Shown: positions 1 to 11,140 of the stretch, piece by piece
Layout of the letters: each line of letters begins with the position of its first letter
How positions within the stretch are numbered: position 1 is the stretch's first letter
Source: Datisca glomerata
Lineage: Eukaryota > Streptophyta > Magnoliopsida > Cucurbitales > Datiscaceae
Reading direction: 5' to 3'
DNA: 64,000 bases
Assembly: GCA_003255025.1 (NCBI GenBank)
Contig: QANY01009128.1
Coordinates: 868,547-932,546 of the forward strand
The notes under the pieces: generated by a model
The model's input: only the letters and a program-made list of their open reading frames with translations
The model's database searches: none
What the model was told of the DNA's origin: nothing
Program-made: the position numbers and the translations under genes

Positions 1-405
1 GATGCCACTCTCAAGGGCTTTTCATGCCCTTAGTTTTTCTGTGAGTAGGACTTATGAACTTTCCATCTCAATGACTTTTTATGCCCTTAGTTCTATCTGG
101 AAGTAGGACTTATGAACTGCCCCTCCCAAATACTTTTCATGCCCTTAGCTCCTTATGAGAGTGTGATTTATGAAATACCCCTCTCAATGACTTTTTATGC
201 CCTTAGTTTATTTTGTGAGTAAGACTTATGAACTGCCCCCCCCCCCCCCCCCCCACCCANCCCCCGCAAAGACTTTTTATGCCCTTAGTTCATTCTTAGA
301 GTAAGATTTATGAACTACCCATCTTAAAGACTTTTTATGCCTTTAGTTCCTTCTGAGAGTAGGAATTATAAACTGCACCTCTCAAGGACTTTTTATGCCC
401 TTAAT
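1..405. repeat. 58-bp tandem repeat, about seven copies
   Basis: The marker GCCCTTAG (or a one-base variant) recurs at 26, 83, 141, 199, 281, 339 and 397. The spacing is 57, 58, 58, 82, 58 and 58 bases. The long gap is caused by a run of C at about 236-265 that includes an undetermined base at 260. Each unit also carries ACTTATGAACTGCCC and ACTTTTTATGCC variants. The array continues off the left edge. It lies on the 3' side of the minus-strand Tat-type element, where Tat/Ogre elements are known to carry tandem repeats. Confidence 0.9.
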
Positions 406-639
406 TTCATTTAGTAATGATTCAGCTGAGGAAAGAAGATTGGCGCCACTGTTTTTACATGCAAAACTCTTACGAGAAAAAATCACGGGAAAGATGTCTC
501 ATTGTAATAGATCTTTTACATTCTTTACACAGTATATTTTTTCAGATGAATTACGTTCCATGGTTTCTGTAATTCCGCTCCCTCTTCCATTTCCAAGTGG
601 TAATAGTCGTTTCCTCCTATTTTGATCATGATGTACGGT

Positions 640-1830
640 CCCTCCCATGTTGGCCCGAGCCTCCCTTCCATTTGAAAGATTTTTTTTAGGACCAGATTTT
701 CTGTTTGGAATTCTCATTTCCTTACTTTCTTCTAGAAATAAGATCTCATTTCCTGATTGCAATTGGCCATTCTGACCAAGGCCGTTTCCTTTCTTCCCTC
801 TAGTTCATCAAGACCATTTCTTAGGAGTTCTCTATTTTGTAGTTCATTTAGCTCGGATCTGATGGTGGTGCTTCCAATTTCTATAGAATTGACTGCTTCT
901 GCTCTGTATGCTAATGCGAGCGGGGTTTCTCTCGTTGTCTCTCTCGGGGTCGTTCTGTATGCCCATAAGATTGTGGGTAGTTCTTCCACCCATTTTTCTT
1001 TGAGGGATTCCAGCCTTTTCTTCAGGTTATAAGTATGACCTTGTTTGATCTTTCTGCTTGATCATTCCCTTACGGGTAGTAAGGCATGGATAAGCGATTC
1101 ATGATCGTCAGATCTTCAAAAATGTTCTTACTAGCTTCCCTGTAAACTGAAGTCTGTTATCAAATACCAAGATCTGAGAGATCATGTACCTGCACATCAA
1201 GTTTATACATAGAGACCCCCCTTACTTCTTCCACATAGACTCTGACAAAGGTTTCCACCTCGATCCACTTAGTAAAATAATTCATTGCTGCCAATAAAAA
1301 AATGCTTCTGGAAAGTGCCATGGGGAGTGACCCAACAATGTCCAGGTCCCACTAGATGAACGACCAAGGTCTAGCCACGGTTCTGAGTTCTCCAGGGGCC
1401 ATTTTTGTTATGGGTGCAAAACGCTGACACATGTCGCACCTTTTCGCATACTATTTGGCATCTCGATGCATTCAAGGCCACTATTATCCTTCATTCAAGA
1501 CTTTATGATCTAGTGATCTACCCCCAGTGTGATTTCCACACACGCCCTCATGAATTTCAGCTAACACATACTGAGCCTCGTTTTCTCATAGACACTTCAA
1601 GTACATTCCTGAAAACATTTTTTATATAATACCGCATCAATCATCGTGTACCTGGCACCTCGTTGTTGCACTGTTTTGGCAAGTAATTTGTCTTTAGGAA
1701 GCATTCTTTCTTCAAGTAAGTGGATTATGTCATCCTGCCGATTGGGTTCCCATTCAACTTCTACATCAGCCACATTATTCCACGGGAGCGAGATGCTTGG
1801 CTTTTTCAGAATTTTCACGGGGACATTCCT
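640..1830 (-). pseudogene. Tat element integrase region, degraded
   Basis: The C-terminal part (732-989) contains the gypsy integrase signature ILWAYRTTPR followed by TPLALAYRAEAV, matching the usual TPF-L-YG-EAV. At 1597-1818 is the linker and start of integrase, with LPKDKLLAKTV and ARYTMIDAVLYKKCF, typical of the zinc-finger region of Tat integrases. Between them the core domain is recognisable only in pieces and is broken by many stops. The protein would join cDNA to chromosomal DNA; this copy cannot. Confidence 0.75.
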
Positions 1831-1839
1831 TTTGTTAGG

Positions 1840-2290
1840 GCATCCTAGATTTTCCAGGGAATCCGCGTGCTCGTTCTTACTTCTAAGAATTTATTGGATC
1901 TCATAATTTTTTAGTGTGCTGAGGAGATCCTTTGCCCGTTGCAAATAGCTCACCTTCCGGTCGTCTTTTGCTATGTATTCCCTCGTGACCTGCTTCACGA
2001 TCAACATGGAATCATAAATATTTTTCACTTTAGTTTACCTCATATTCTCACAGTAGGGATACTCCCGCGATCAATGCTTCATTATTTGATGCATTGAATT
2101 CGAAGGAGATGGAGTGTTCATTCTCCGAAAAGAGTTTATACCACTACCTTTGATCCTGCTCCTCACTATTTGAAGCACCGCCGATAAAGAGTTTCCAAGT
2201 TCTATCTTCTCCCGTTTGGTGGGTTTCCCGTTCAACTTCCCCCTCTTTGAAGTCTTCTACAAAATCCGCTAAGGCATGCCTTTTTATTAA
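1840..2290 (-). pseudogene. Second (archaeal-like) RNase H of the Tat element
   Basis: The minus strand reads ALADFVEDF, then WKLFIGGASNSE, FNASNNEA, IVKQVTREYIAKDDRK and NEHADSLENL in successive, partly shifted frames. These match the conserved blocks of the additional RNase H found between the ordinary RNase H and integrase in Tat elements (FIDGAS, ASNNEAEYEAL, SD--LVV-QV, N--ADALA). In the first block the catalytic Asp is replaced by Gly (FIGGAS for FIDGAS), and there are stops. It is too broken to be translated. Confidence 0.7.
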
Positions 2291-2397
2291 ATTTTAAGGC
2301 TCATAACTGATGTCGTACTGGCTCAACTCAATTGACCATTTTTCTATTCTCCCGCTTGCCTTCGTTGAGTGTCGAAGGCTTTTAATGGGAGAATTGG

Positions 2398-3600
2398 TTA
2401 ACACCTTGATGTGTGGGCATGGAAATAAGGCATTAGCTTCCGTGCTGCAATTACAATGACCAGTACTAGTTTCTCCATCTGTTTATATCTCGTTTCTGCC
2501 GCTACAAGACTTTTGCTTGCGAAGTATACAAATTTATGTTTCCTTTCCTCTTCTTTCATGACCACTGCACTGACTGCCCTCGTGGAGACAACTATGTACA
2601 ATAGAAGTTGCTCTTCGGGAGTAGGTTTGGAGAGTAAGGGGGAGTTGTTAGGTACTCCTTGATCTTAGCAAAGGCTTCATCACAGTCTTCATTCCAATCG
2701 TTCGCGGAATTTTTCCGTAACCTCTCAAAGAAATGCTTGTATATGTCCGTTGACCTAGATATGGACCTGTTCAGGGTAGCTAGTCTTCCCGTCAACCCTT
2801 GGATTTTAAGGTTCCGCAGGGGCCTCATTTCTATGATCGCCTTTACCTAGTTTAGGTTCACTTCGATTCCCCGTTGTGTAATTAGCTGCCCAAGGAACTT
2901 TCCCACCACCACTCCAAAAGTGTGCTTCTCTGCGTTCAACTTCATGGAATTTCTCCTTAGAACAAAAAAAGACTTCTTCAAGGTCTTGAATGTGGTCTTT
3001 CTGCTTCTACTTTTAACCCACATGCCATCAGCATAAACATCCATATTCTTCCTGATCTACTCATGAAAGACCTTTTTCACTAGCCTTTTATAAGTTGCAC
3101 CTTCATTCTTTGGATCAAAGTGCATGACTTTGTAACAATAGACATCATACTCGATAACGAAAGAAGTTTTTTCCTGATCGGGTTAGAACATTTTCCCCTG
3201 ATTGTAACTTGAGTAAGCATCCATAAAGCTAAACAGTTTATGCCCTGAAGTGGCGTCTACCATTTGGTCTATCTGTGGTAGCTGGTATTCATCTTTAGGG
3301 CATGCCTTGTTAGTTTAGTGAAGTCAACGCAGATCCCCCACTTCTTATTCTTCTTCCGTACCATTACTATGCTAGCTAGCCATTTAGGGGTAGTTTACCA
3401 AATCCGCTGCCAAGAGCTTCTCAACCTCCTCTTTGATATCTTGATTCCGTTCAGGAGCGAAGCTTCTCTTCCTTTGTTTCACAGGTTTTACAGTGGGATC
3501 CATGTTCAATCTATGACAGACGATCCCTTCTGGAATGTCGGGCATCTCATGTGACGTTGCTGCAAATACATCTTTATTTTCTCTTTGAAACTCTATCAAC
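2398..3600 (-). pseudogene. Tat element reverse transcriptase and RNase H
   Basis: The N-terminal RT stretch lies at 3384-3599 (MDPTVKPVKQRKRSFAPERN, then EVEKLLAADLV). The active-site segment at 2847-3044 reads VYADGMWVKS where intact elements have VYVDDMLVKS, so one catalytic Asp has become Gly. The connection domain (2592-2828: LTGRLATLNRSISRSTD) and ordinary RNase H (2398-2601: VYFASKSL, then AETRYKQMEKL) follow. Frame changes and stops separate the blocks. Confidence 0.85.
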
Positions 3601-3912
3601 TTCTTTTTCTCATTTTCCTCGAGACGAGGCCAACGTTGGTTATCTTATAGGTCCATTTTTTTAAACATGTGGGCTTCATTCCTCTCATGCCTCGTACCTC
3701 GAGCCATTTTGCCCATTTTTCTGTGATTACAATAAATCTGAGGGCCTTTTTCCTTCAGACTTCTCCATAGCTTTTTTCTTTATAGACTCTAAAGCGGTCA
3801 CTGAATAGATGCGAGCCGCAGCCTAGTCGCCTATTATTGTTTTCACTCTCTCTAGTGACAGGTACTTCAACACTTGGTAGAATGTTGAGGGTACAGCCTT
3901 CATCTTGTGGAG

Positions 3913-4305
3913 CTAGGCCCTCCCCAAGATTGCGTTGTATTGGGAAGTCGTTCCCAGTACCATGAACTCAATCATATAGTTAAACGAATCTGCGCTCATC
4001 AAAACAGTTAGAGTTCTTTCTGGGTAGCTGATGGATCTGTTTAAATGGATCAACAATGTTGAAGTCCTTTGTAACTTTTGATCTCCCATGAACATTTTCT
4101 CCACCATCGCTCAGTATAGGATGTTCACTGCGCTCCCGTGATCCACTAAGACCTTCTTCAACAAGTAGTTGCCAACTTGTGTTGAAATGATGAGGGCATC
4201 GTTGTGGTGTCCATCATGTTCTAGATCGGAGTCATTGAACACTAGCGGTGGATTCCCGTTGCAGCTTGAGGGCTTTTGCACATGTCTTTCTAACATTGGC
4301 CGCAT
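3913..4305 (-). pseudogene. Tat element aspartic protease
   Basis: 4111-4305 contains LVFNDSDLEHDGHHNDALII and VLVDHGSAVNILY, the protease block of Tat-type polyproteins. The active-site triplet, normally D-S/T/G-G-S, reads D-H-G-S. The adjoining 3913-4107 stretch (RSISYPERTL, then FMVLGTTSQYNAILGR) is the normal downstream part of the protease. A stop separates the two pieces. Confidence 0.75.
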
Positions 4306-4657
4306 GCAATATATCTACCTTTCCTTTCTTGTCGTCCCCCCTTTTTCAGTTAATGTTATAACTGTGTTGACGATGTGAAATATCCCGCTCGTCTTCTTCT
4401 CGACTATCTTTCTCAGTTTCGCATTTCTGTTCATCCTTTTTCATAAATTGGCTAAGGTGCCCTTCTTTGATTAGCTGCTCAATATAGTCCTTGAGTTAAA
4501 AATAGTCCCACGTGTAATACCCGTTGCTCTTATGATAGGACCAATATTTATCTTTTTCTTTGTAGCTAGGTTCCTTGGTGAACGAGGTTAGTCTTTTCAG
4601 CCAAGGTTTGTCTTTAATTGCCTCAAGTATTTAGTTGATCGAGATGGAAAATGATGT

Positions 4658-4952
4658 CTACACTTTATCTCTCGGGTGGACTCTGTCAAGATCTCGCCTA
4701 CGGTACATATTCCTTTCTTGTTGGACTTTCCTCACATTCATTCTTTCTGTTTCGTCATACTTCCTTCTTTTGGGTCTTGCACTTCTTTCCCGTTTCCAGG
4801 ATTCCTCATTTTTCCATTCAACCATTCTTTGCATACTCCTCTTCTCTTCCTCCAGGGTAATATAGGCCTCTGCCCATTGGAAAACTTCCACCATAGAAAA
4901 GGGGGCTTCACCTTGAATAGATCCTCGAAAAAGGGTGCATATAGGTCCAGAC
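4658..4952 (-). pseudogene. Tat gag, C-terminal side of the insertion
   Basis: The minus strand shows a charged stretch with MVEVFQWAEAYITLEEEK and RRKYDETER, typical of the retrotransposon gag segment after the capsid domain. It ends exactly where the copia element begins and continues, after removal of the insertion and one 5-bp duplicate, at 14963. The open frame visible across 4953-5104 is an accident of the copia LTR. Confidence 0.7.
4948..4952. other. Target-site duplication CAGAC, left copy
   Basis: CAGAC immediately precedes the TG of the left LTR and is repeated exactly at 14958-14962 after the CA of the right LTR. A 5-bp duplication is what copia integrases produce, so it fixes both element ends. 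Confidence 0.92.
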
Positions 4953-5954
4953 TGTTGGTTGCCGCGGCGCGTGTGCAACAGAAGCGTGTGGCGCATGGTC
5001 AATTTAAAAATTAATTTTTTAATAAAAAATGAATCTTTTAATAAAACAAAATCACGCATCGCTACGATAATAAGAAAATTTTTTTTATTGAAAACTATTT
5101 TCAATTAGTCAGGATCCATTATATATTTATATATTAAATTAACAACATACAAGGTTATGGATCATATACCTCTTGTAGTCTAGATCAAGCGCCCTGACGA
5201 AACTAACGATTCTCCATTCCCATGAAATCATTCCAACGATCAGCAGACTCTAAGATCAACATCAAAATCTTCTAAGGACATGTGTGGGCACGTAGAATAT
5301 AATGAAGATACCTTTCTATCTCTAGATACACTCAACACATGAGATCTAAAGATTTTACTAAGAATGACTTTTGTCAGACGATTCTCTAAAAAAATGTGAC
5401 GATGATTCTTTTAGAGATTTGATTAACTCTTAATTGTATAAAAATCACTTCATGAGAATTGTGTTCTTCTTTCAACTGTTGATTGATGAACTCATTAATT
5501 ATCTTAGGCTATCAGAATAATATCTGTATATTTTCCTTGATAATGACGTTTCAAATATTTTAGGATAATTGAAATAATATTTAATTATAAAATTGCCAAT
5601 AGCAGTGGAACCCACTGCTATTGTGCAGAAATACAGTGTCACATGGCACTACAGTGTTGGCACCTACTACTGTAGTGTCGTGTGGCACTACAATAGTCCA
5701 TGTCAATCTCTGACACCCAATCAGTGATTGGCACGTGACAATTGTTACGTATTAAATATTTATTTTAATCAAATTAAATATATAGATATTTGTTAATTTA
5801 AAATTAACATATCTGATTATCCCTATAACCAAAATTATCTGTTATTTCATAAATTATAGATTTAGTTTATCCAAATTGTTATCTAATAATAATTTAATTA
5901 TCTAATTTTTCATAAATTATATATTTTTGTCTCACTTATCGATTAGAAAATCGA

Positions 5955-5995
<41 letters not shown>

Positions 5996-7133
5996 TCCAA
6001 AAATTATATTTATATATAAGTAATTCAATTAATTAATCATGTATAATTATCTCTTAATTATATACTTACCCCAGAATAAAAAACTATTTTCAAGTAAGTT
6101 CTTTTCTCATGTCCTAAAATAGTCACATCCTAGACTGCATAATACAGATGTGACTTGAGGACCATGGACCGATAATCTTAAGCTTCAATAAATCATATTA
6201 TTAATTAAACCTTTTAATTAAATAATCTTACTTATCAATTTTATTATTACTCATCTATAAATATGAAATTGTACTCTTGGAGATTACAGATTGTGTTTAC
6301 AGAGTATTCTCATGTAATCCACTGACCTAATCATTTTATGTAGTACTTCCTCCAATTATTGATTCGTAAATTAGAACTTGTCAAATTACCATTTTACCGT
6401 TCTAATTGTCTCTTGATCTTTAAGTATCATTAATTCACTAATGAATGGCTAATTTATAACCTTATTATAAATTTGAGCTCAATAATTATTCACTTCCAGA
6501 ATTAACATTTAAGAGAACTAATATACGATCTGTTAGGAAAGTTTGGATTCTAAATCTTATAAGATCATCTTCTCAGTCATCCATATCACTGAATCTCCAA
6601 AACAAAAGTCAATAGCCTGTTTTCCAAACAAACCTTAACGAGTGAATCAAAAGATCCAGTAGACATGCATATGAGTTAATGACTACTCATGGTTCAGACT
6701 GATCTACATACGATCATCGAATTTATGTGTATTAAATCTTTTTTATAAACGACACGTTCATCAAAATATATATTCACATCAATCCAGTCATATATAATCT
6801 CATTACATAAAGCACATTCACTAAGATGTCTATCCACGCCAATGATATGATCTAGATTACATGTATTCATAATGCTTAGTGAACCGTACTAGCAACCATT
6901 CATTAAAGATTACATACTTTAATATGTTCCTGACAATTTTATTCATTATCTATGATCTTAATCATCTCGTACTGATACAAGATCATGGTCTCATAATGAA
7001 TATGAAATTTTCATATATTTATATAAATTATTTAAACAATAACTTAAAAGAACATTTATAAAAAAAATGTAATCCTTATTACATTTCGTATTAAAATATC
7101 AATACACATTCTTTGAGGGCATAACCCTCAACA
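4953..7133 (-). repeat. Left LTR (3' LTR) of the nested copia
   Basis: It begins TGTTGGTTGCCGCGGCGC and ends ATAACCCTCAACA. Aligned by eye it matches 12906-14957 along its full length, with many substitutions and small indels. Much of the length difference seems to sit in AT-rich stretches, such as the TA run near 5958-5992. A GC-richer patch near 5600-5730 repeats the words TGGCACTACA and ACTACTGTAG several times. Confidence 0.93.
5958..5992. repeat. (TA)n microsatellite in the left LTR
   Basis: About 35 bases of uninterrupted TA dinucleotide. The corresponding place in the right LTR (about 13828-13848) is much shorter. Confidence 0.9.
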
Positions 7134-7150
7134 ATCTCTCACTTGCCTTA
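7134..7150 (-). other. Polypurine tract of the nested copia
   Basis: On the minus strand a purine-rich stretch, AAGGCAAGTGAGAGAT, lies directly before the TG of the 3' LTR. This is the usual plus-strand primer position. Confidence 0.75.
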
Positions 7151-7560
7151 AAGTAAATGTTGCATTTCTCTCAATCTCATTTTATGCACGTGACCCCCAA
7201 ATGACTTTGTAGGAAGTGTCTTTGTAAAAGGACCAGACAGATTCTGTTCTGATCCTATTTTCATAACAGTCACATCCCCTTGATGCACGGTCTGCCTTAC
7301 AAGATGATATTTCCTATCTATGTACTTGCCCTTCTTTTGACTCATCGGTTTCTTAGAATTCGTTATCGCCCACTATCGTCACAATACATGATCAATGACT
7401 TGTTCATATCTATAACTACTTCTAGATCAGTATGGAACTTTTTGAGCCATACTACTTCTATCGCAACTTCACAAGCCACTATATATTCAGCTTCCATAGT
7501 GGAACCTGCAATCCTAGATTGTTTAATAATTCTCTAGACTACAGCTTCTCCATCTAGAGT
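7148..7560 (-). pseudogene. Copia RNase H C-terminal region
   Basis: 7148-7345 reads DRKYHLVRQTVHQGDVTV and then SGPFTKTLPTKSF, the conserved tail of copia RNase H (I-RKYH-IRE, D-FTK-L). Upstream blocks on the minus strand (around 7360-7540) correspond to the D-S-A and E-EYVA region in altered frames. Stops interrupt it. Confidence 0.8.
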
Positions 7561-7584
7561 GAATGCTGATCCAGATATCAACTT

Positions 7585-8640
7585 TCAACTGTCTCTGTCT
7601 GAATGAAAATCATAATCAATATATCTAATGGGGTTCAGGTCTCCACCTGAATAAAGAAGCATATAACTTCTCGTTCTCCTAAGATACTTGAGAATGTGCT
7701 TTACCGCAATCCAGTGTTCCAAATATAGGTTCAATTGATAATGACTGACAATTCCCACTCCATAATAGATTTTCGGTCTCGTACACAACATAGCATACAT
7801 GAGACTTTCAACTGCTAAAGCGTAGAGAACCTTTCTCATATTATCTTCCTCTTAAGGTGTCTTAGGGCATTGTTCCTTAGAGAGGACAATTCCATGTCTG
7901 GTCGGTAGTTGACCTTTCTTAGAATTCTTCATAGAGAATCTCCCAACACCTTATGAATATAAGATGCATAAAAAAAGCCAAAAGCTTTTTCTTTCTATTC
8001 CTTAGGATTTTAATACCCAGAACATAACTCGTTTCTCTCAAATCTTTCATTTAAAATTTCTCAGCTAATCACTTCTTTACATTTGACAAATTTTTTACAT
8101 CATTTCCAATGAGTAGAATATCGTCAACATAAAGAAATAAGAAAACCACTATCATATTTTTAATGTATTTATAAACACAGGCTTTGTCAACATTTTAATC
8201 GAAGTCATAAGATTTTGTAATCTCATTAAAGGTAAAATTCCAAGATCTAGATTCTTGCTTTAATCCATAAATGGATTAAGCAGCTTGCATATTTTCCAAT
8301 CTTGCCCGTTTTGTACGAACCGTTCTTGTTACATCATATAGATGATTTTTTCAAGAGAGTCATTCAGAAAATCTATCTTGATGTCCATTTGCCATATCTC
8401 ATAGCCAAAATTAGCGGTTATGTACAAAACGATGCGAATAGATTTTAGCATGGCCACAAGAGAGAATGTCTCTTCATAATCGACTCCCTTCCTTTGTGTA
8501 TAGCCCTTGGCTATTAACCGTGTCTTGAAAGTCTCTACTTTCCCATATGCACCTCTTTTCTTCTTGAAGATTCATTTACATCCAATGGGCCAGACATCTT
8601 TAGGTGGATCTACAAGTTCTCAGACAGAATGGAATACAGA
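7585..8640 (-). pseudogene. Copia reverse transcriptase, frame-broken
   Basis: The active site is preserved: the minus strand reads LYVDDILLIGND, with YVDD at 8120-8131. The following MKDLRETSYVLGIKILR is the conserved block after the palm. The later part at 7585-7839 (ALAVESLMYAMLCTRPKIYY) is the usual start of the RT/RNase H linker. Stops occur on both sides of YVDD, so there is no continuous frame. Confidence 0.85.
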
Positions 8641-8681
8641 GATTCCATTTCCTGGTTCATGGCATCTTGTCATTTCTCCTT

Positions 8682-9790
8682 TTAAGGATCATCCATTGCT
8701 TCTTCATAAGATAATGGATCATCCTTATCAATGTCTGATACTAGGAAATGTGCCTCTAGTTCATAGCGAACTAGTTGTCTCACAACCCTCCCACTATGAC
8801 GTTGAACCAGAGCTTCCTTTGCAGGAACTGTGGGCTCTCTGATTTGTTGTTTATCAGTAGAAATTGAAGGTGGTATGATCTCATCAGTCGCTAATTCCTC
8901 GAGAGCTACTTTGTTACTAGGTTTGTAGTTTTGCATATAGTCATGCTCAAGGAATGTTGCATTTGTCGATACAAACACATTTTGATCATTGTGACTATAA
9001 AAGTACCGACCTCTAGTTTTTGGAGCATAGCCTACAAATATGCATACCTCAGACCTCGAGTTTAACTTTCCGGTCTTGTATCTAAAAATGTGAACTGGAC
9101 ACCCCCATATACGGAAATGACGCAAACTAGGTTTAGAGCCATTCTATAACTCTAAAGGCATCTTGCTTACAGACTTAGAGGACACTGCATTTTAAAATGT
9201 AAGTTGTTGTGTGTTGTGCATATCCCCAAAATGTAAGTGACAGTGATGACTAGCTTAACAACAACCTAACCATATCCAATAAGGTTCGGTTTCTCCTTTC
9301 TACAACACCATTTTGCTATGGTGTTCCAAGTGCCGTGAGTTGGGATAGGATTTCACATTCCAATAAGTAATCCTTGAATTCTAAATCCAAGTATTCACCA
9401 CCTCGATCGGATCAAAGGGTTTTCACTGATTTACCTAATTGTTTTTCAGCTTCAGCTTTAAAGTCTTTAAACTTTCCAAGAGTTTCAGACTTTCTTTGAA
9501 TTAGGTAAGTATAACCATATCTTGAGTAATCGTCAATAAAAGTGACCAAATACTCATAATCATTTCTAGCTTGTATATTGATCAGCCCACATACATCACT
9601 GAGCACTAGTTCAAGCGGTTCCTTGGCTCTTTGGTCCTTTCCTGTGAAAGGTTTCTTGGTCATTTTATCATCTTGACAGAATTCACAAACATGAAGAGTT
9701 CCAAATTTTAGTTCTTTCAAAGCCTCATGCTTTGTTGACCTATTTAACCTATCTAGATTAATATGTCCCAACCTAAGATGCCAACCTTAT
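8682..9790 (-). pseudogene. Copia integrase
   Basis: 9412-9771 has the zinc-finger start (MGHINLDRLNRS, CEFCQDDKMTKKPF) and the core (ELVLSDVCG, TFIDDYSRYGYTYL). 8682-9125 has the C-terminal module (RHFRIWGCPVHIF, CIFVGYAPKTRGRYFY). The middle portion carrying the last catalytic residue, 9130-9410, is interrupted by stops. The order integrase before RT marks the Ty1/copia superfamily. Confidence 0.88.
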
Positions 9791-9960
9791 GTGTTACCAT
9801 CATCATAAGAAACTTTATGTCATTTTTTACTTTTAGATTTTGCTACTTTAAATATTTCAGAATTATTTATTGCGCGTTCAGTCAGTTTAAGCATATATAA
9901 TCCGTTTAAACTTTTTCATGAAAAATATCGAATCCAATCTTTGAAATAATAAACTCTTTA

Positions 9961-10293
9961 TTAATAAAAAAAACTTTGAATAATTGTTCTTGCAAAAATG
10001 AAAAGAGAAATCAAATTTCTCAAAATTCCAGAAATATAATAAACATCGCTCAAAACCAAATAATTATATCCAAAAAATAGATGAACTTTCCCTAATGCTT
10101 TAGCTGACACGAGCGCACAATTGCTAACTCTCAAAATTATCTCGCCATCAGTGAGCTCCCTTGACGAATCAAGCATCTGCAAAGAAGAACATACATGGTT
10201 AGTGGCTCCTAAATCAAGTATCCAGGATGACAAATCATATTCCACTAAACAAGTTTTAAGAACAAGTAAATCATACCTACCTTTCTTTTTCAT
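9961..10293 (-). pseudogene. Copia protease region
   Basis: The minus strand reads WILDLGATNHVCSSLQ, the copia protease active site, normally DSGATNHVCSS; the Ser after the catalytic Asp is Leu here. It is followed by VSAKALGKVHL and the YYISGILRNLISL block. It lies between the zinc-knuckle end of gag and integrase, as expected. Confidence 0.8.
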
Positions 10294-11140
10294 CTCGGAG
10301 AAATATTTGTTACAATTTCTCTTCCATTGACCATCGACCCCACAGTGGAAACATTTTTCCTTGAGCTCGCTGTCTTTTTTGTTCTTCTTGACTTTTGGCT
10401 ATCTCTTTGCTTTCTTTCCTTTCTTGTTCTTATCTTTACCCTTTCCATTGATCTTTTTCCTCTTGTTACCTTTAACAGTGGAAGAAGACTTTTGCTCGAC
10501 AACATTTACCTCGCCCTCTTTAGTCATTCTAAGGTTGAGTGACTTAAAAGTCTGTAGTTCATTCAACAATTGGGTCATGTTGAAGTACAACTTGTTCATA
10601 ACATAGTTGGTCGTGAACGCAAAAAAAACTGGTGTGAGCGACTCAAGTATAATGCTAACTTGAGTCCGCTAATTAATGATCGCCTCACGTACTTCTTCCT
10701 CATGCATTAAGTTGATCATGTTCAAAACATGTTCTCTCGTAGAAGTACCCTTTCTCATCTTGGTTGTCATTGGCACCTAGTGGCCTCATCACAACTTTGA
10801 TCAGACTGCTGCCCAAACATAGCCTGTAGAGATTCCATAATCTCATAGGTAGTCTCCATGCTTTTATGTTTGATTCTCAGAACATCATTCATGCTCACAA
10901 GTATGTAGTACTTCGCCTTATTGTTTGATATGATCCAAGCATCATATTTGTCCCTAACTTCTGAAGGGCATTAGCAGCGGGCTCCTCAGGACATTACTCA
11001 GTAAGAACGAACTTATGGTTCTCACAAATTAGCGTTAAGTTCATATTTTATTTCCAACGTACGAAATTATCACCATTCAATCTCTCAAGAACGAGTAAAG
11101 TAGTAACAGGGTTGCCCATGATAGACATGATAATGATAAC
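10294..11140 (-). pseudogene. Copia gag
   Basis: Starting near 11130 the minus strand reads LERLNGDNFVRWK and then NMNLTLICENHKF, the standard N-terminus of copia capsid proteins (UBN2-type gag). The C-terminal part (10290-10600) is rich in Lys, with a degenerate zinc knuckle. Several stops break the frame in between. Confidence 0.75.

Larger units (their letters stand above)
1..4952 (-). mobile_element. Ty3/gypsy Tat-type retrotransposon, 3' part
   Basis: Read on the minus strand from right to left, the order is gag, aspartic protease, reverse transcriptase, RNase H, a second RNase H and integrase, followed by tandem repeats. A second, archaeal-type RNase H before integrase is the hallmark of the plant Tat lineage. 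Every domain carries stops or frameshifts, so the element is long dead. It is cut at 4952 by a copia insertion and resumes at 14963. The 3' LTR is outside the window. Lineage is inferred from domain order and motifs, not from a tree. Confidence 0.85.

Noticed and set aside
4676..5014. Plus-strand frame of 112 codons
   Set aside because: It is antisense to Tat gag and runs across the copia LTR boundary, so it cannot be an old gene.
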